Shown piece after piece: positions 9,726-22,147 of a stretch of DNA of 64,000 nt; within the stretch, counting starts at the first letter, position 1, and every line of letters starts with the position of its first letter. The DNA is from Chaetoderma sp. LZ-2023a (lineage: Eukaryota > Mollusca > Caudofoveata > Chaetodermatida > Chaetodermatidae), in the NCBI GenBank assembly GCA_034401795.1, contig CM067371.1, positions 81,798,628 to 81,862,627 on the forward strand, read 5' to 3'. The notes beneath the pieces are model-generated. The model saw nothing but the letters and a program-made list of their open reading frames with translations. It ran no database searches and was not told where the DNA came from. The position numbers and the translations under genes are program-made.

Positions 9726-12700
9726 CCGAAATCTTGTTACAGATGATTTGTTTAACCCCAACCCACGGCCGGCAAGCTTCAACTTCAGTATTCCAACACC
9801 CATATTTGAAAGAATCAAAATTTATTAAAATTAAGTGAACAAAGATGAAATTTGAAAGGAATGTAATACATGGTTTGATAAATCAAAAATCATCGCAGTC
9901 ATCTGGCCATTTAACTGTCACTCAACAAGTCAATCACTGGCCGATCAAGCCACTGTAGTTTCAGTGTGACTTCATGAGAATGAAGGGATCTATTTCTAAG
10001 TATGCCCGGCGTGTTGGAGTCGATTTGGAAACTTTGAAAGCTGAATTTCCAGAATCTAAACTTCAAGGTAACTATATATAGCTACAATGCTGAATATTTT
10101 GAAAATAATTTGACTGGGAGCTATTTGTTCCTATGGCAGCATCATATCTCAGTTAAATTAGATTCAGAAATTTAACATACTCTTGATTAAATCGTAAATT
10201 CAGCAAAGACATATGAATTCCACACGAGGTCATTTGGATTTTTGTGATGCAGTTACGTCATTTTGATTGTGTAGTAGTGACGTAATTGATTATGACATAA
10301 TATATTTGAGTGAGAGATCAGATCCTTTCATTAATAGATCTATGTGCACAAGGCCGATTATGAAATAACAAATTATATGACATCTCCTAACAACGTCATT
10401 ATCAAAATATTTGACAGTGTGCGTGAGATTTATCTCACAATTCGAAAAATTGTATCTAGGCAAACGATAAATCGGTTGGATATTTTGAAAATCATTTGAC
10501 TGGAAACCCTTGGTGCCTCATGTGGAAACAGCTTCCAGGTAAATTAATTTCATAATATTCAACAGACAATTCTAATCAATCAATTGCGGTGCGAGAGGTG
10601 GGTATCAATTTTTAAAATCTACATGTAGTAACAGTATCTAAATTGACGGATGTAACTCGATCTAATGGATTGAATCAGCGCGAAGCAAAAATAGTCAGAG
10701 ATGAGCAGGAGTATCGCCATTATCATCATCACCATCGTCATCAGACCACGCAACTGGCTCCAACTCCATCTCTCCATCAATATCTTCTTCTTCGTCACTA
10801 TTCTTACCATCCTCATCTACATTATCAATGGGGACGCTCACGGTTGGTGACAATGCTGTGCCATCAAACCACTGTGGTTCCAGACCGGCATCTCTCTCCA
10901 CCCATTTATATTCACATGGATTCAATGTCGGTGGAGTGGCCTTGTCAACCATAATCCACATCATGGATACGTAATTAGCACGCTTTACATGGTACATGAG
11001 AGATCTTAAAGAGGGTGGCAGAGCGGCACAGTTGACTTTTTTCAATTTGGAAGAAATGATGGACTTTCTCGCTCCAGTCATTTTCATGAATGAATCAAAG
11101 CGGGCATCATCAATTGTTTGTTCTTTTGGATGCATACAAATTGCAGATCAGCATTTCAACTCCTTTTCCATCAACGTTTTTAGTATTCAGCGAACGAAGA
11201 GCATCAATGGCCACCTGCCCCAACAACAACACCTTCTCAAATGGCTTCAACCTCCCTTTTCAGTAGAGACTTGATGTAAAATCGCAACCGGTGAGTGCAT
11301 GAACTGTGATCAATGCATCGCTCAATCCAAGTTGATGTGCCTCTATTTGCTTTGCCAGTGAACTGATATCCAAATAACGCCGATTATTTGCTGTTCCGAT
11401 GTCCATTACCAGCTGCATATTTGGATGTCGGCTGGCAAGACCAACTAGCACAACGAGTACATCTGTGTCCGATACTCGGACGACTATCTTTCCTTCTGCA
11501 TGGATTTGTGCAGCGTGAAAAGCGAGCATAGTATCTGCCTCTTTATGATTTCCTTGCAAGTTGCCAGGTCGCATGACTATCATCTGTCCATAGCCATCTG
11601 TAGTTAGCTTTTTGCAATCACCACCCTGTGAAATAACAATAGTTTTGTTGCCAATCATAATTGCATATTGATCATGACAAAACTCTGACATCAGAAAGTG
11701 TGAAAATGCTTCCTTGAACATAGGAAATCTCAATAAATCAGTGCCTTTCATTTTCTGCCCTGACCGAGGCCATTGATTATGAATGTCTCGTCTACATTTA
11801 CATCATACCTTTCCTCCAGCAAATTTGTGAGACTAGCCGTGGTTGTTTTGTACATGGTACCATCAGAGTGGGCGATAGAAAGTGGAATTTCTAGTATGGG
11901 AAAAGTGAGTATCATTTTCAGATCCAACATATCACCGGTCATGTCAGCAATTGTCAACAAGTGTCCAAAAGCATCTATTACGCCTTCGGCTGCAGCCAGT
12001 TTCTTAGTTTGTCACGTCACTTTCAGTTTCATGTTTTCAGCCGCGAAATTCTTCACTTTCACACGTTCAATTCTCTTCAGAAATCGGCTCGAATCCGCCG
12101 CACACTCCTGAGTGAATGAGTCTCTTTTTTATGTCCGCGATCTAGTGTAGAAGTGAGGAACTCAACTGTTTCCGCTTTTGCAATTCTACCTGTAACAATA
12201 TTCACCAACTCAGTCGGACTGTCAGCACTGAAAGGATTTAATGTTTCTTCCAAAGTCTCTACGATAGTAATCATATCCTTATTATCCTGGGCAACACGTG
12301 TCTTTTGCAGCTGATTGGCTGTTGTTTCCCTACGTTGGACGTTGCATAATTGGTTCAGTTCTGTGACGGCCATGCTTCTTTGAGTCAGGCTGATACACCA
12401 TCGGCGAAATGCTGCTTCGTTATTGCTGAATGCTTCGATGCCTGTGGAGAATGAGGATGCATTACGATTCACTGTCTCTTCCAAAACTTTATCAATTGTA
12501 CTTCTTGAATATGTCCGCTGTGTCCGGCGAATTGAGGAAGCGCCTGCGTTCAGAATAGCTAATGCTGCGTCTGGTATATTCTTCATCTTATCAAGAAAGT
12601 GTGTCCCACAACGAGCGCAATTTGGTCTATTGAGAGCAAAGAATACATTGTCAGTGGCGGGAAGAACTCGAATGAACATCTGCACATCATTCCTTCTTAC

Positions 12701-14060
12701 TGACCTCTGAAGTGAGCGTAGGACTCTGTTTGTCATGTATACATATATAGCTCAATATTGAGCAGTTTTTTCATGTTTTCCATCAAGTACATCATGAAAG
12801 TATGATTCAAATCCACCCAGCAACGATTTGAAACCCTGAGACATGGTAAGTGTGGCAATTACTTCCACGCTGTCGGCATCTGTATCTACCAGTTCCTCGA
12901 ACATTGAACGTTCATTTGAATCATCAGTGCACCGAGCTAGATAACTTTTGAACAACTATCTTTCTATGACTGTGGCCATCAACTGGTTTATCCGGCAGCA
13001 ACGCTTATAAAACTTCATGAAGCCATTTAGAGAACCTTCAGCCAAAATTCCGTACTCGCTCAATATGAATTCAATTCCAGAATCTGCAAGGTATGTACCA
13101 AGAGCCCCGTAAAATGCCATTTCTGTATGAAATCTGTCAAGCATAATGATTACATTGGTGCCTTCAATGCCTGTATAGCGTAAGCCTTCAACGCAACATT
13201 CAAATCATACCTGACAACTGCGTATTGCAGACCATTCTCAGCTGCTACTGTCAAAGATCTGTTCAGATTCTCCTGAACCACATCGTTCCGTGTTGGCAGT
13301 GCTGAAATAGGGTCCATATAGGCAATGACTGACAGTGGTAGAGTATCAGAGACGTGTTTGGAATAACAACATCACCTAGTATTAGCCATATAAAATCTAC
13401 CCCATCTTGATTCCCTCTCACCCTCTATCGGTTGTTGAAGTATAAATTTGGCATAGTTAAGGTTCGTAAAAAATGGTGGAATTTCTCTCACGGGTCCCAT
13501 GTAAGTTCGGCGTGCTCTGCCATGAATAGGTGTGGTTTCATCCCATAATGCGCATTTTGGTAACATATGCCCACGTTCACGTGTAGTGTGTACTTCCTAT
13601 CTAACGTCTCTACCAGAACATCATAACTATTCCATGCCAAGCCTGTCAAATACAAGGACATGCCAAACTTGTAAGTTGCCCGTGAGATCCCCGAAGAGCT
13701 GTGCTAATATGGTGTCAAAAGGTATATTAAGGCCACGGTCACGGCGACCTGAAGTATAACTGATACTGGTATTGTACAGATTTGTTTCTGTCTCAATATG
13801 GCTGTCTCTTATATAAACTATCTGATTATAGCACTTTGGTAGGTAAATTGGCATAAGCATCCCGGTGTGATTTCTAGCTACACTTAGCTTTCATGGTTAT
13901 GCTGCTAGTGTATGTGTAGTGCCTATGCCTAAACATAAACCTGGGACAGACCTGGGTTTCGCAAATTAATAGCCTATATAGATTAGACTACTGCCATTTT
14001 TGTTAGCCAAATCTAATCTATTGTAGTGAACTGAGCGCTACATAACAGATACACGCTTAT

Positions 14061-14150
14061 GTTGAATATTTTGAAACTAGTTTGCCTGGAGGCTGTTGCT
14101 ACCTAAGGCGGCAACAGCCTCCCATCAAAGTGGTTTCAAAATATTTCAAC
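14061..14150. repeat. Hairpin repeat (GTTGAATATTTTGAAA family)
   Basis: Short palindrome: GTTGAATATTTTGAAACTAG, then GGCTGTTGC, a small loop, GGCAACAGCC and TTTCAAAATATTTCAAC. It interrupts the EADT pseudogene and belongs to a family seen many times in this window. Confidence 0.75.
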
Positions 14151-14548
14151 AACTTGACTGTATGGGTGCTTTTTATCCGAGATATTAGGATTTCAGGATT
14201 TATATGGTTACAATAAAACATAATATTTGTACTAGTTACATTAATATTTATCTTAAGATGGCTTAATGATTCTCTACTTTGGAATTATGTATAATAATAT
14301 GATTTTAATCATTAGCCAAATATTTAGCCAATCATGCTTTCTATTAGCCAGATAACAATTTTACTAGCGTTCGGCTAATTGGCGAATAGGTAGATTGGTC
14401 CCCGCTAGCAATATAAGCCTGTGACGAAAAATTCTGATCCAAACTCACTGGATGAGAAAATCTTCAATTAAACTTGGATAATAAAAATTTTGGAATTCTG
14501 ACCTATTGCGTTTGGTAATATAAATTGCTTCCGCCGCCACAGCCGCCG

Positions 14549-14549
<1 letters not shown>

Positions 14550-14608
<59 letters not shown>
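14550..14608. repeat. (ACT)n microsatellite
   Basis: About 19 ACT triplets, flanked by CCG-rich and GCT-rich triplet runs. Confidence 0.9.
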
Positions 14609-15952
14609 GTACTAATGTTGTTGCTGCGGCTGCTGCTATTGCTGCTGCTGCTGCTGTTGCTGCTAGGTTAGGTTTAGCTAAATGAATTTTTTTTCAAGGT
14701 CACCTGTAGCAAGCTGGGGATTGAGTAATAATCCCGCCGGTGTGACCCTGTCCTCATTATTGCAAGAATACGCCACCTCAGTCTCCAAACGTTTCACGTT
14801 ATCCTATGATATAGAATGTCCCTGTCGATTCAGTATCGTGATCGCCTTCTTTGATCCAGTTAAAGATGACAGACCGAGTCCAAGAACAGTGTTCTTCCAT
14901 GGGTTCACGGAACCCCGTGTGCAGGTAAAAATAGCATCCGATGACATAGGATTTTTTTCTTCGATCAACACATTCTGAAGGCTGGGAATCGGACGATAAT
15001 CCGGTCATCAATGTTCGATAAAACAACTCTGTTAATGGTGGTATTTTTTTGCTGATGCGTTTTTAGAGTATATACTGATGTCGGTGGTGGTATTTCTGTT
15101 TTTGACAACGCACATATCTCTGAGCGAATAAACATAGCTATCCTGCGGGTATCCTCTAATCGCGAGTCACTCTCATTCAGTGCAAGCTTTGCTACTTCAA
15201 GTGACATCGCTTTGGGGTATACGAAGCATCCTCCTTTTTAGACTCTTTGTCTATATTAACACCAATCTTTGTACCGATCTTTTTAGTCAAATGCTGCATG
15301 GAGTATGATTCAAGCTCTTCAGCGGATCCACCCACGCTAAGGAACTCTTCTTTATATAAACTGAAAATGTTGCTCATCTTCATTGGTTTATCCAATTGAG
15401 CTATGAACACACTTAAATTAATGAATGTGTCATCATGATATGATCGTGCCGACTTATTTTGGCTAACAACTTTGGATGCACCGTGCAGAAATTCCGATTT
15501 ACAAGAGTTGTGATATGTAGCCTCCTTCGCAATGATGTACTTACCCACCGCTATAATCCTGCTCGTCAATGGGGAATCACAATTTTTGGCAGCCTTTATG
15601 ATGGCTCCAGCACTTTCTTGAGTTTCTATACTGTGAAGTGGCTCTTACTGTCCTACAACGCTTTTCATTCCTGTCCTCTTATATGGACCGAAAAGACACC
15701 TTTCTCCGAAAACACCAGTCTTTGAAGTTGATGATTCACTGCTGCATATTTACTCAAACACGTGGTATGGTAAATCAGGCCCTCTTGCCAAGTGCTAGGC
15801 ATTTCACAGACCCTCTTAGTTGTATTGATGAATATGTAAGATTTTAGTGTCTTTCTCCGTGCATATGAGCTCAAGATAGTTTTCCATTGCTGCTCCTTCA
15901 GGGGTTTCTGAGTCCCACTTCCTTGATCACATTTCTCACAAACTGACGTCAT

Positions 15953-17415
15953 CTTGATGACTAAAGCTTGATCAAGTCAAATTGACAAATAAATTTACTC
16001 AATATTTCCCTATATCCACAATCTTCTCCGTCCCCTTGAATAATAATGGGCCTCGGGAGTTATTGAGAATATGCATTAAATATGCATTAAATAGTTGTTC
16101 AAAAGTAAAACATATTCTATTATCATATTATTTTGATTAAATTAATTAAGGCATTTCTAGCGAAAATATGTGAGTAAATTGAAGAAATATCGTTCTTTTT
16201 CAGGGAAACATGCGTATTTTACGAAAAAGCCTCACTATTTATTCATATACGCAAACACCGGCATGGGTTTCTGTTACCATTTCTCGTGACCGGGAAGATA
16301 GTGGATATCGCTATACCAATCACAACGTTATTTTATAGTATAGTTACTCATTTGTTTCAAATTATTGAGTCTCCAGAAAACTGCCCTCGATAGGAAATCT
16401 TCATAGTATGCGAGCACATCTACCGAATAATAAATTCCTGGAAAACTAATTATTGCCCTAACATGTTAGGTGAGTAGAATAGGTAGTTTCCGGGGTAGGG
16501 GCAGGGGGTGGGGGGAAAGCCTCGGACAGACGGATAGCTTACAGTTACAGGCATGCAGTCCTAGACGGCATATATCCCCCACCCCATCCCAAGTTATTCT
16601 ACTGTTTCATCGGGTGTTGTTTGTGTGGCTTGGCCTGATTTCCGGATAGAAACAATTAAAGCTGTACGACAGCGTGAATTATTAGTATATATAGGCTATA
16701 GCTTGGGTGAGAGGTTACCCATCAGCGACCCCACCCACACCCACAACGACACACACACAAGCACGGGCACACATGAACGTACACTGTGGGGTTGGGTTCG
16801 GGTGGTGGGTGGGTGGGTGAAGGGTGGATGGGAGGGGGTGTGGAATACCTGGAATGCATTCATGTCGTAGATGGAGTGGAAAAGCCGACCCTGGATAGGA
16901 ACCTGTGGCTGACAGGCCGCAACAGACCCCACTCAAATTGGCTTCAGAATATTCAACATACCATTTCTATATTAGCATTTCGTATTTCATCCTACGTGCT
17001 GAAAGGGATGGGGTTTTTTTTTATACACATACACACCACATTTTATATTAGAATAGATGTCTGAAAATAATGCGATTACATTTATATGGAAATTACGAGC
17101 TTATATCATACGCTATAATACGAATGTCGGCTATGGTTGCAGACCGATCGAGGTCAGGAGGGGCAATGGGGCAGTCGTCGCACACCACCCGACAAACCAC
17201 CCATATTTGTGAAGTGTACTTTTTTAATCTGCTCATCCAACAGACAAGTTAGCTTTACGTAGACAGATGAAAATGCATATTTACCTCCAGAAATGCTGCG
17301 TGGATGCTCTTTGAATACTCTGATTATTTTTTGTCAACTGCGAACGTCAGCTTGGCATAGTAGTACTCAACGAAAATGTTCCAATCTAATTCAGCCATAG
17401 CTTATTCTCTGTATC
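15953..17415. other. Interior of the 8.87-kb element without recognisable gene
   Basis: AT-rich, with a CA/GGTG-rich stretch at about 16725-16850 and a partial hairpin-family copy near 16960. No frame is convincing. It presumably holds the promoter of the minus-strand gene. Confidence 0.45.
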
Positions 17416-18003
17416 CCTTCCAAAAGAAGTTGCTGTCATGAGGAAAGCACGGGCTTACTTTACGGTCATTGATGTTTTGACACTCATATATGTATGGACT
17501 GTTAATTAAAAGTGATTTGACGCTTGCAGTACTTGGGTTGAATAAATAAGCATTTGGAAGATTTGGACACCATTCTTAAAAGATGGCTGCTGTCACCAAG
17601 AAAGCACAGGTTAATTTTGCTGTCATCGATGTTTTGCGATTCTACTATGCCTAAGCTCCCGATATAAATTAATTTTAACCTTGCAGGATGTGGGTTAATT
17701 AACTACATGGTGTTGACCACCGGAAGTTTACTGTCCTCCGAGATGTTCAACGTTAAATTGCTGTCATAAGCATTTGTGCATATGGTGACCCTTGGAGAAA
17801 CCCATGGCACAATTTTTAACCTTGCAGCGGATAGGTTGATGAAATGTAGATATGAACCCTTGGTTCGCGCCCTTTTCTGTCAAAATGCACAGGCTGTGAC
17901 ACGGCAGCAATTCAGATGTATACATAGTACCACAGAGCGGACTTATCTCGTACATCAAACCTTTTACAGCTGTTGGGTTGATTAACTTGCCTGGGCGCCT
18001 GGT
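17416..18003 (-). repeat. Right terminal inverted repeat of the 8.87-kb element
   Basis: Reverse complement of 9134-9725, ending GGGCGCCTGGT at 18003. A small number of substitutions and indels separate the two copies, so insertion is not very recent. Confidence 0.85.
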
Positions 18004-18519
18004 GTAGATGGCTAGTACCTGATGGCAGCTAAGGCTGGCGGCGTGGACTAAATAATAATAAGTTAAAAGACTGTACTGTATCTACACCTCGGTCAACAGC
18101 TCAAGCGGCTAGTGGCTCCAAATCTAAACTTGTAAAATAGCACACTGAGCATCTGGAAGGTCGGCCTACATGGTGCTCCTATGAAGAGGAGGATTAACCA
18201 AACACAACAACAACAGCTAGAGATGGGCTGGTTATATCTAAAACGTCTTCTTCAATTGGGTTGTGAATGGTTGCTTAATCTCTCCCATTGTTATAGTTAA
18301 AGAGAGAAAAACCTAAGCATTTGTAGAACAGCAACATGCTAATACAACATTTTTTCGAAAACATTTGCCATCCCTTGTAGCCAACTGGTTATAAAAGCAA
18401 GCACTAGTTCGCTGGTATGTATGGCTGTAATGATTAAAGATGACAAGTTAGCAGATAAAACAAGCATTCTGTAAGTGTTGCTTTACAATACGTGTCACCT
18501 ACCTGGTGATATAAATCTT

Positions 18520-19143
18520 TAGAGAGCAGCTGAAACTCGAGCTTGATCTGTAACTTCTCACAACAAAGCAATATACCAAGTTTCAGTTATATATGGTGAA
18601 TTAGAACGAAAAAGTCTTGAAAGCTAATATGTTTGTATTTCATAAAACGAAAGGGGACATAGCTCTATCAAAAATGTATGCACACACGTGAAACTCGAAC
18701 TTACTCTGTACTTTCTCATAATAAAGCAATGTACCAATTTTCATAAGATGAAAGGGCCATAACTCCATAAAAAATTGACGAAAATATATGAAACTCGAAC
18801 TTGCTCTGTAAATCCTGACTGTAAAGTGATGCACCAATTTTCCCTTAAATATCTGGAAGGGGTGCGAAAAAAGGGCGGAAACTGATATTCTTCCTATTTC
18901 TTAAGCAGAAAGTGGGCATAGCTCCATACCAGATTGACGCATACATGTGAACCTCGACCATGGTCTGTAACTTCTCATAACAAAGCAATCTACCATTTCT
19001 CAGTTGAATACCTTGAAGGACTGCGAGAAAAGTTCGGAAAACCAACTGTGATAGATGGACAGACAGACAGATGGACAGACGGAGTGCAAACCTATATTCC
19101 CCACCCCCCCCTCCCAGATGTAAAGCGGGTGGGGGACGAATAA
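18520..19143. repeat. Mollusc-type dispersed repeat, four degenerate units with G-rich tail
   Basis: Four loosely similar units of about 130 bp contain GAAACTCGAACTTG, CTGTAACTTCTCATAA and AAAGCAATxTACCA. They end in GGACAGACAGACAG, a C-rich run and GGTGGGGGACGAATAA. I know this type of tail from bivalve genomes; that is the main clue to the host group. Confidence 0.6.
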
Positions 19144-19156
19144 CAAGAATTGTTTG

Positions 19157-20320
19157 TTAGTGGTGATTAGATGCACAACACAGCATGCGCTGGACATCCT
19201 TTCGTATTTTACTGGAGAACAGAAAATATGCGAATGGGTCAAATGCGGTGTTCCAGACAACCAGATATAAACCACCCATGGTAAGAATGTGATGGTATGG
19301 CTTGTAGGGATAAGCAAAGAAGTAGTGAATGAAGTCATGTGCCGAAGCAGGAAAGTTAGTCAGGGCTGCGAGTAAGACAATAACACTAAGAGCGCGTCCA
19401 TTTGTTGTTTCCACTGTAATAGACGATGTCAGTTCTTTGCTTTTGTGTCTAAGCTTTACAACAAAATGCTTCAGAATGTGAAAGAATGCCATGACAAAAA
19501 CTGGAAGAAAGTTGAATATCATTGTACCTACAGTATCTTTGATTTTGTAATCACCAAAAAACTCGCATATATACACATCATTGACCTTTAGAGGTTTATG
19601 CAGCATTCCGACGACGAATGATGGCACAGCGATCACAACCCAAATAGATAGACATATGTTGAGAACGAGCCGTGCAGTTATCCACACCCGTGACTTTAAT
19701 GGATATGCGAGCTGCATGAATCGCAATACTGAAAAGAATACAGCATGTGAAATACTGGTGCAAACTACCAGCCACACAGCTGAGGTAACAATGCTACAAA
19801 AATATTCAAGTTCCGGAAAAAGTATGAGAGGGAAAATAAAGATAGCCCAACTTACTGCAGCAAGATTACCAAATACATCGCACAACGCTAGACTTGCAAT
19901 GGCTACAAATGTAGGGGATTTCAATTTCCCAGAGCGTATGACATATGTCAGTATAATTAGATTGGCTGGAAGTCCAATAATATGTGGAACACATGGGACA
20001 AGCTTGGTGACGAACCAGGACAAAGAACCGTAAATGTTTACATAATCTTCATATAAGTTGTAGAGCTGATCATTGGTGTGATTAACCAAGCTGGCATTAG
20101 GCAATGCTAGGTTTGTCGAGAGGTTCTCATGCATTATTTGAGCACAGATAATACCACCAATATATAATATATATGTATCCAGCCTTGTTTGCAAATTCTC
20201 ACACCAGAAAGACTTCGACCACGAAAAGTAGATGGTTAGAAATAAATAACTAAGCGCCACCAGAACTATTCTTCTCAATCCAGAGTGCACTGTAGTTGTG
20301 GTCAAATGATGAACTATCAC
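19157..20320 (-). CDS. Rhodopsin-like (class A) G protein-coupled receptor, single exon
   Basis: Intact 387-residue frame with seven membrane spans. Class A landmarks: Asn120 in TM1 (GLPANLIIL), Asp148 in TM2 (LALCD), Cys175 at the start of TM3 paired with Cys252 in loop 2, Arg200 in a degenerate DRY (VLRF), Trp227 in TM4, Pro273 in TM5, Pro324 in TM6, and DPFAY at 361-365 in place of NPxxY. The extracellular N-terminus has NLS, NAS and NHT glycosylation sites. Met63 (codon at 20134) may be the true start, since the first 62 residues include an extra hydrophobic stretch that could instead be a signal. The ligand is unknown; the look is that of invertebrate peptide or orphan receptors. Intronless receptors of this class are common in molluscs. 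It is the only clearly intact host gene here. Confidence 0.85.
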   Translation of the reverse strand: MIVHHLTTTTVHSGLRRIVLVALSYLFLTIYFSWSKSFWCENLQTRLDTYILYIGGIICAQIMHENLSTNLALPNASLVNHTNDQLYNLYEDYVNIYGSLSWFVTKLVPCVPHIIGLPANLIILTYVIRSGKLKSPTFVAIASLALCDVFGNLAAVSWAIFIFPLILFPELEYFCSIVTSAVWLVVCTSISHAVFFSVLRFMQLAYPLKSRVWITARLVLNICLSIWVVIAVPSFVVGMLHKPLKVNDVYICEFFGDYKIKDTVGTMIFNFLPVFVMAFFHILKHFVVKLRHKSKELTSSITVETTNGRALSVIVLLAALTNFPASAHDFIHYFFAYPYKPYHHILTMGGLYLVVWNTAFDPFAYFLFSSKIRKDVQRMLCCASNHH

Positions 20321-20430
20321 GGCTGTCGTTAACGTGTATCAAAGGTCAATCACAGCACTGGTCAAAATGATGAGCCATTTAACCCCTGCAATTCCAGTGC
20401 CTCGAAATCAACACAACTACTACTACTTTA

Positions 20431-20511
20431 TATATTGAAACCAATTTGACTGGATCGTGGTGCTGTCTATCAACAACAGCTCCCAGTCAAATTACTTTAA
20501 CAATCTTCAAC
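20431..20511. repeat. Hairpin repeat copy
   Basis: Diverged palindrome (ATTGAAACCAATTTGACTGG ... CCAGTCAAATTACTTTAA). Lies about 110 bp upstream of the receptor start. Confidence 0.6.
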
Positions 20512-21361
20512 ATAACATTCCATCTAGACCACCATCCTTTCTGGCCTGTAGGGGGCATAGCTTTATGCAATATGTTGCTAAGCCGGCTCCTTCAATGAAC
20601 AAGAAATCATCCACTCAGAAGTTAAATTATAGATACCATAGCGTAATGTAGTATATTCATAATGGCCACCTTCAGAAGCGGCAAAATGCAGCTGCCAGTG
20701 CTATAGAACATTTACTTGCGCCAGAATACTGATTGTCTGACACAGGCTCTGTTATTCACCTAAAGAACAGTTAGTTCAGTTACCATAACGATATACTGTG
20801 TATATCCAGGTTTAATTTCTACATGTATTCGCAATACACTTTATCCTATACAAACCTAGCTGTACTAATATTATTGTGCCGTGATTTAATGTTACAATTT
20901 TTATCATTTGGTCTTCTGCGAGACTTGTCTAGTTTATTCGCACAAACCGAGTCCAGTGCCCGTCGATAAACACAGTTCATTAATTACAATTGTTATAATG
21001 GATATGTCCATGTATTTAGCTAGATATATAATCCACTGAACTAAAAAAGCATTTCATCGAAATGCTTTATCAACTCAAATTAATCGAATTATTTTTGTTT
21101 GTTTCTATAGCCCTTAGTATTTGCAATATAAATAACAAATGTAAGGCTCAAATGTATCTTGTCATCTCAGATCAATGATTGTAATAACATGAATAAGATA
21201 CCATCTTAAGGCACCGATTGACTTCAAAGACCACCATGCGCACCCACCGAGTAGCAGATATAGATTATTATGGACATTTCCAGTTTTAGCTATGTTCGGC
21301 CCATCTCTAGCTATGCTCCACCCACACCTCACTCGTGTTGTAATCAATTGATCTCTGACCT
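20512..21361. other. AT-rich interval, nothing recognised
   Basis: No coding frame, repeat array or RNA gene could be supported. Confidence 0.5.
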
Positions 21362-22147
21362 CCCTGACTATCAATTTCCAGAAACCTATGCCAGCAACAG
21401 CGCCCAGTCAAATTAGTTTCAAAATATTCAACAGAATGTTTATTACATAGCAAAGACATACAATTCGTACAATGTGTCGGTCTATTAATCAAGACAGACT
21501 AAATCGAATCATTCTTAACGTAATGAGTATGACGTCATCCTACACGGCATGTAGTTGATTATGACGTCATATGATTGACTGAGGAAATGGATTCACTCGC
21601 AGCGGGCAGACGGCCAAGATTTTCTGCAAAACATTGTTGAGGAAAATGTTTTGTAGAAACAAGTTGGCCGCCTGCGGTATAAAGAAACATAAAAACGTTG
21701 TTAGTCAATAATGTTTCTGATAGTAGTTCTAAACATGTTTAATATTTTATATCTCCCTGACTATCAATTTCCAGAAACCCATGCCAGCAACAGCGCCCAG
21801 TCAAATTAGTTTCAAAATATTCGACAGAATGTTTATTAAATAGCAAAGACATACAATTCGTACAATGTGTCGGTCTATTAATCAAGACAGACTAAATCGA
21901 ATCATTCATAACGTAATGAGTATGACGTCATCCTACACGGCATGTAGTTGATTATGACGTCATATGATTGACTGAGGAAATGGATTCACTCGCAGCGGGC
22001 AGACGGCCAAGATTTTCTGCAAAACATTGTTGAGGATAATGTTTTGTAGAAACAAGTTGGCCGCCTGCGGTATAAAGAAACATAAAAACGTTGTTAGTCA
22101 ATAATGTTTCTGATAGTAGTTCTAAACATGTTTAATATTTCATGAAA
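21362..22147. repeat. 393-bp tandem direct duplication
   Basis: Positions 21362-21754 and 21755-22147 are nearly identical head to tail. Each contains the right half of the hairpin repeat (CCAGTCAAATTAGTTTCAAA) and two TGACGTCA or near-TGACGTCA palindromes. Only a few bases differ, so the duplication is fairly recent. Related unduplicated copies are near 42850 and 43370. Confidence 0.85.

Larger units (their letters stand above)
10695..15952 (-). pseudogene. Large EADT/DTDV-family transposon protein, heavily broken
   Basis: Collinear minus-strand fragments run from an N-terminal Cys-containing region (15952-14965; CEKCDQGSG, YHNSCKSEF) through FHTEMAFYGALG (13144-12956) and NRPNCARCGTHFLDKMKNI with LEETVNRN (12736-12077) to the most diagnostic piece at 11751-11260. 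That piece has EADT at residues 71-74, DTDV at 95-98 and HALTGCD at 151-157. The C-terminal part (11135-10695) is LPPSLRSLMYHVKRANYV followed by an acidic tail. I recognise these motifs from very large uncharacterised proteins common in mollusc and cnidarian genomes. The spacing of acidic residues resembles FEN/PIN-like nucleases; that is inference. At least nine frameshifts or stops, and a hairpin repeat inserted at 14061-14150, show it is dead. Confidence 0.7.
9134..18003. mobile_element. 8.87-kb DNA element with ~590-bp TIRs and an EADT-family pseudogene
   Basis: The left end (9134, ACCAGGCGCCCAGG) and right end (to 18003, reverse complement) match over about 590 bp with roughly one mismatch per 20 bases. 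Each TIR contains degenerate internal repeats marked by TGACAGCA and CTGCAAGGTT. Between them lies one long minus-strand pseudogene (10695-15952). The 12 bases outside each end, GCAGATGATTAG and GTAGATGGCTAG, agree at nine positions, all differences being transitions. This may be an aged target duplication, though 12 is an unusual length. The superfamily could not be named. Confidence 0.8.

Noticed and set aside
9974..10067. Plus-strand 31-codon frame (MRMKGSISKYARRVGVDLET) ending in a GTAACT donor-like site
   Set aside because: Protein-like, but no acceptor or second exon visible, and it lies inside a transposon on the opposite strand.
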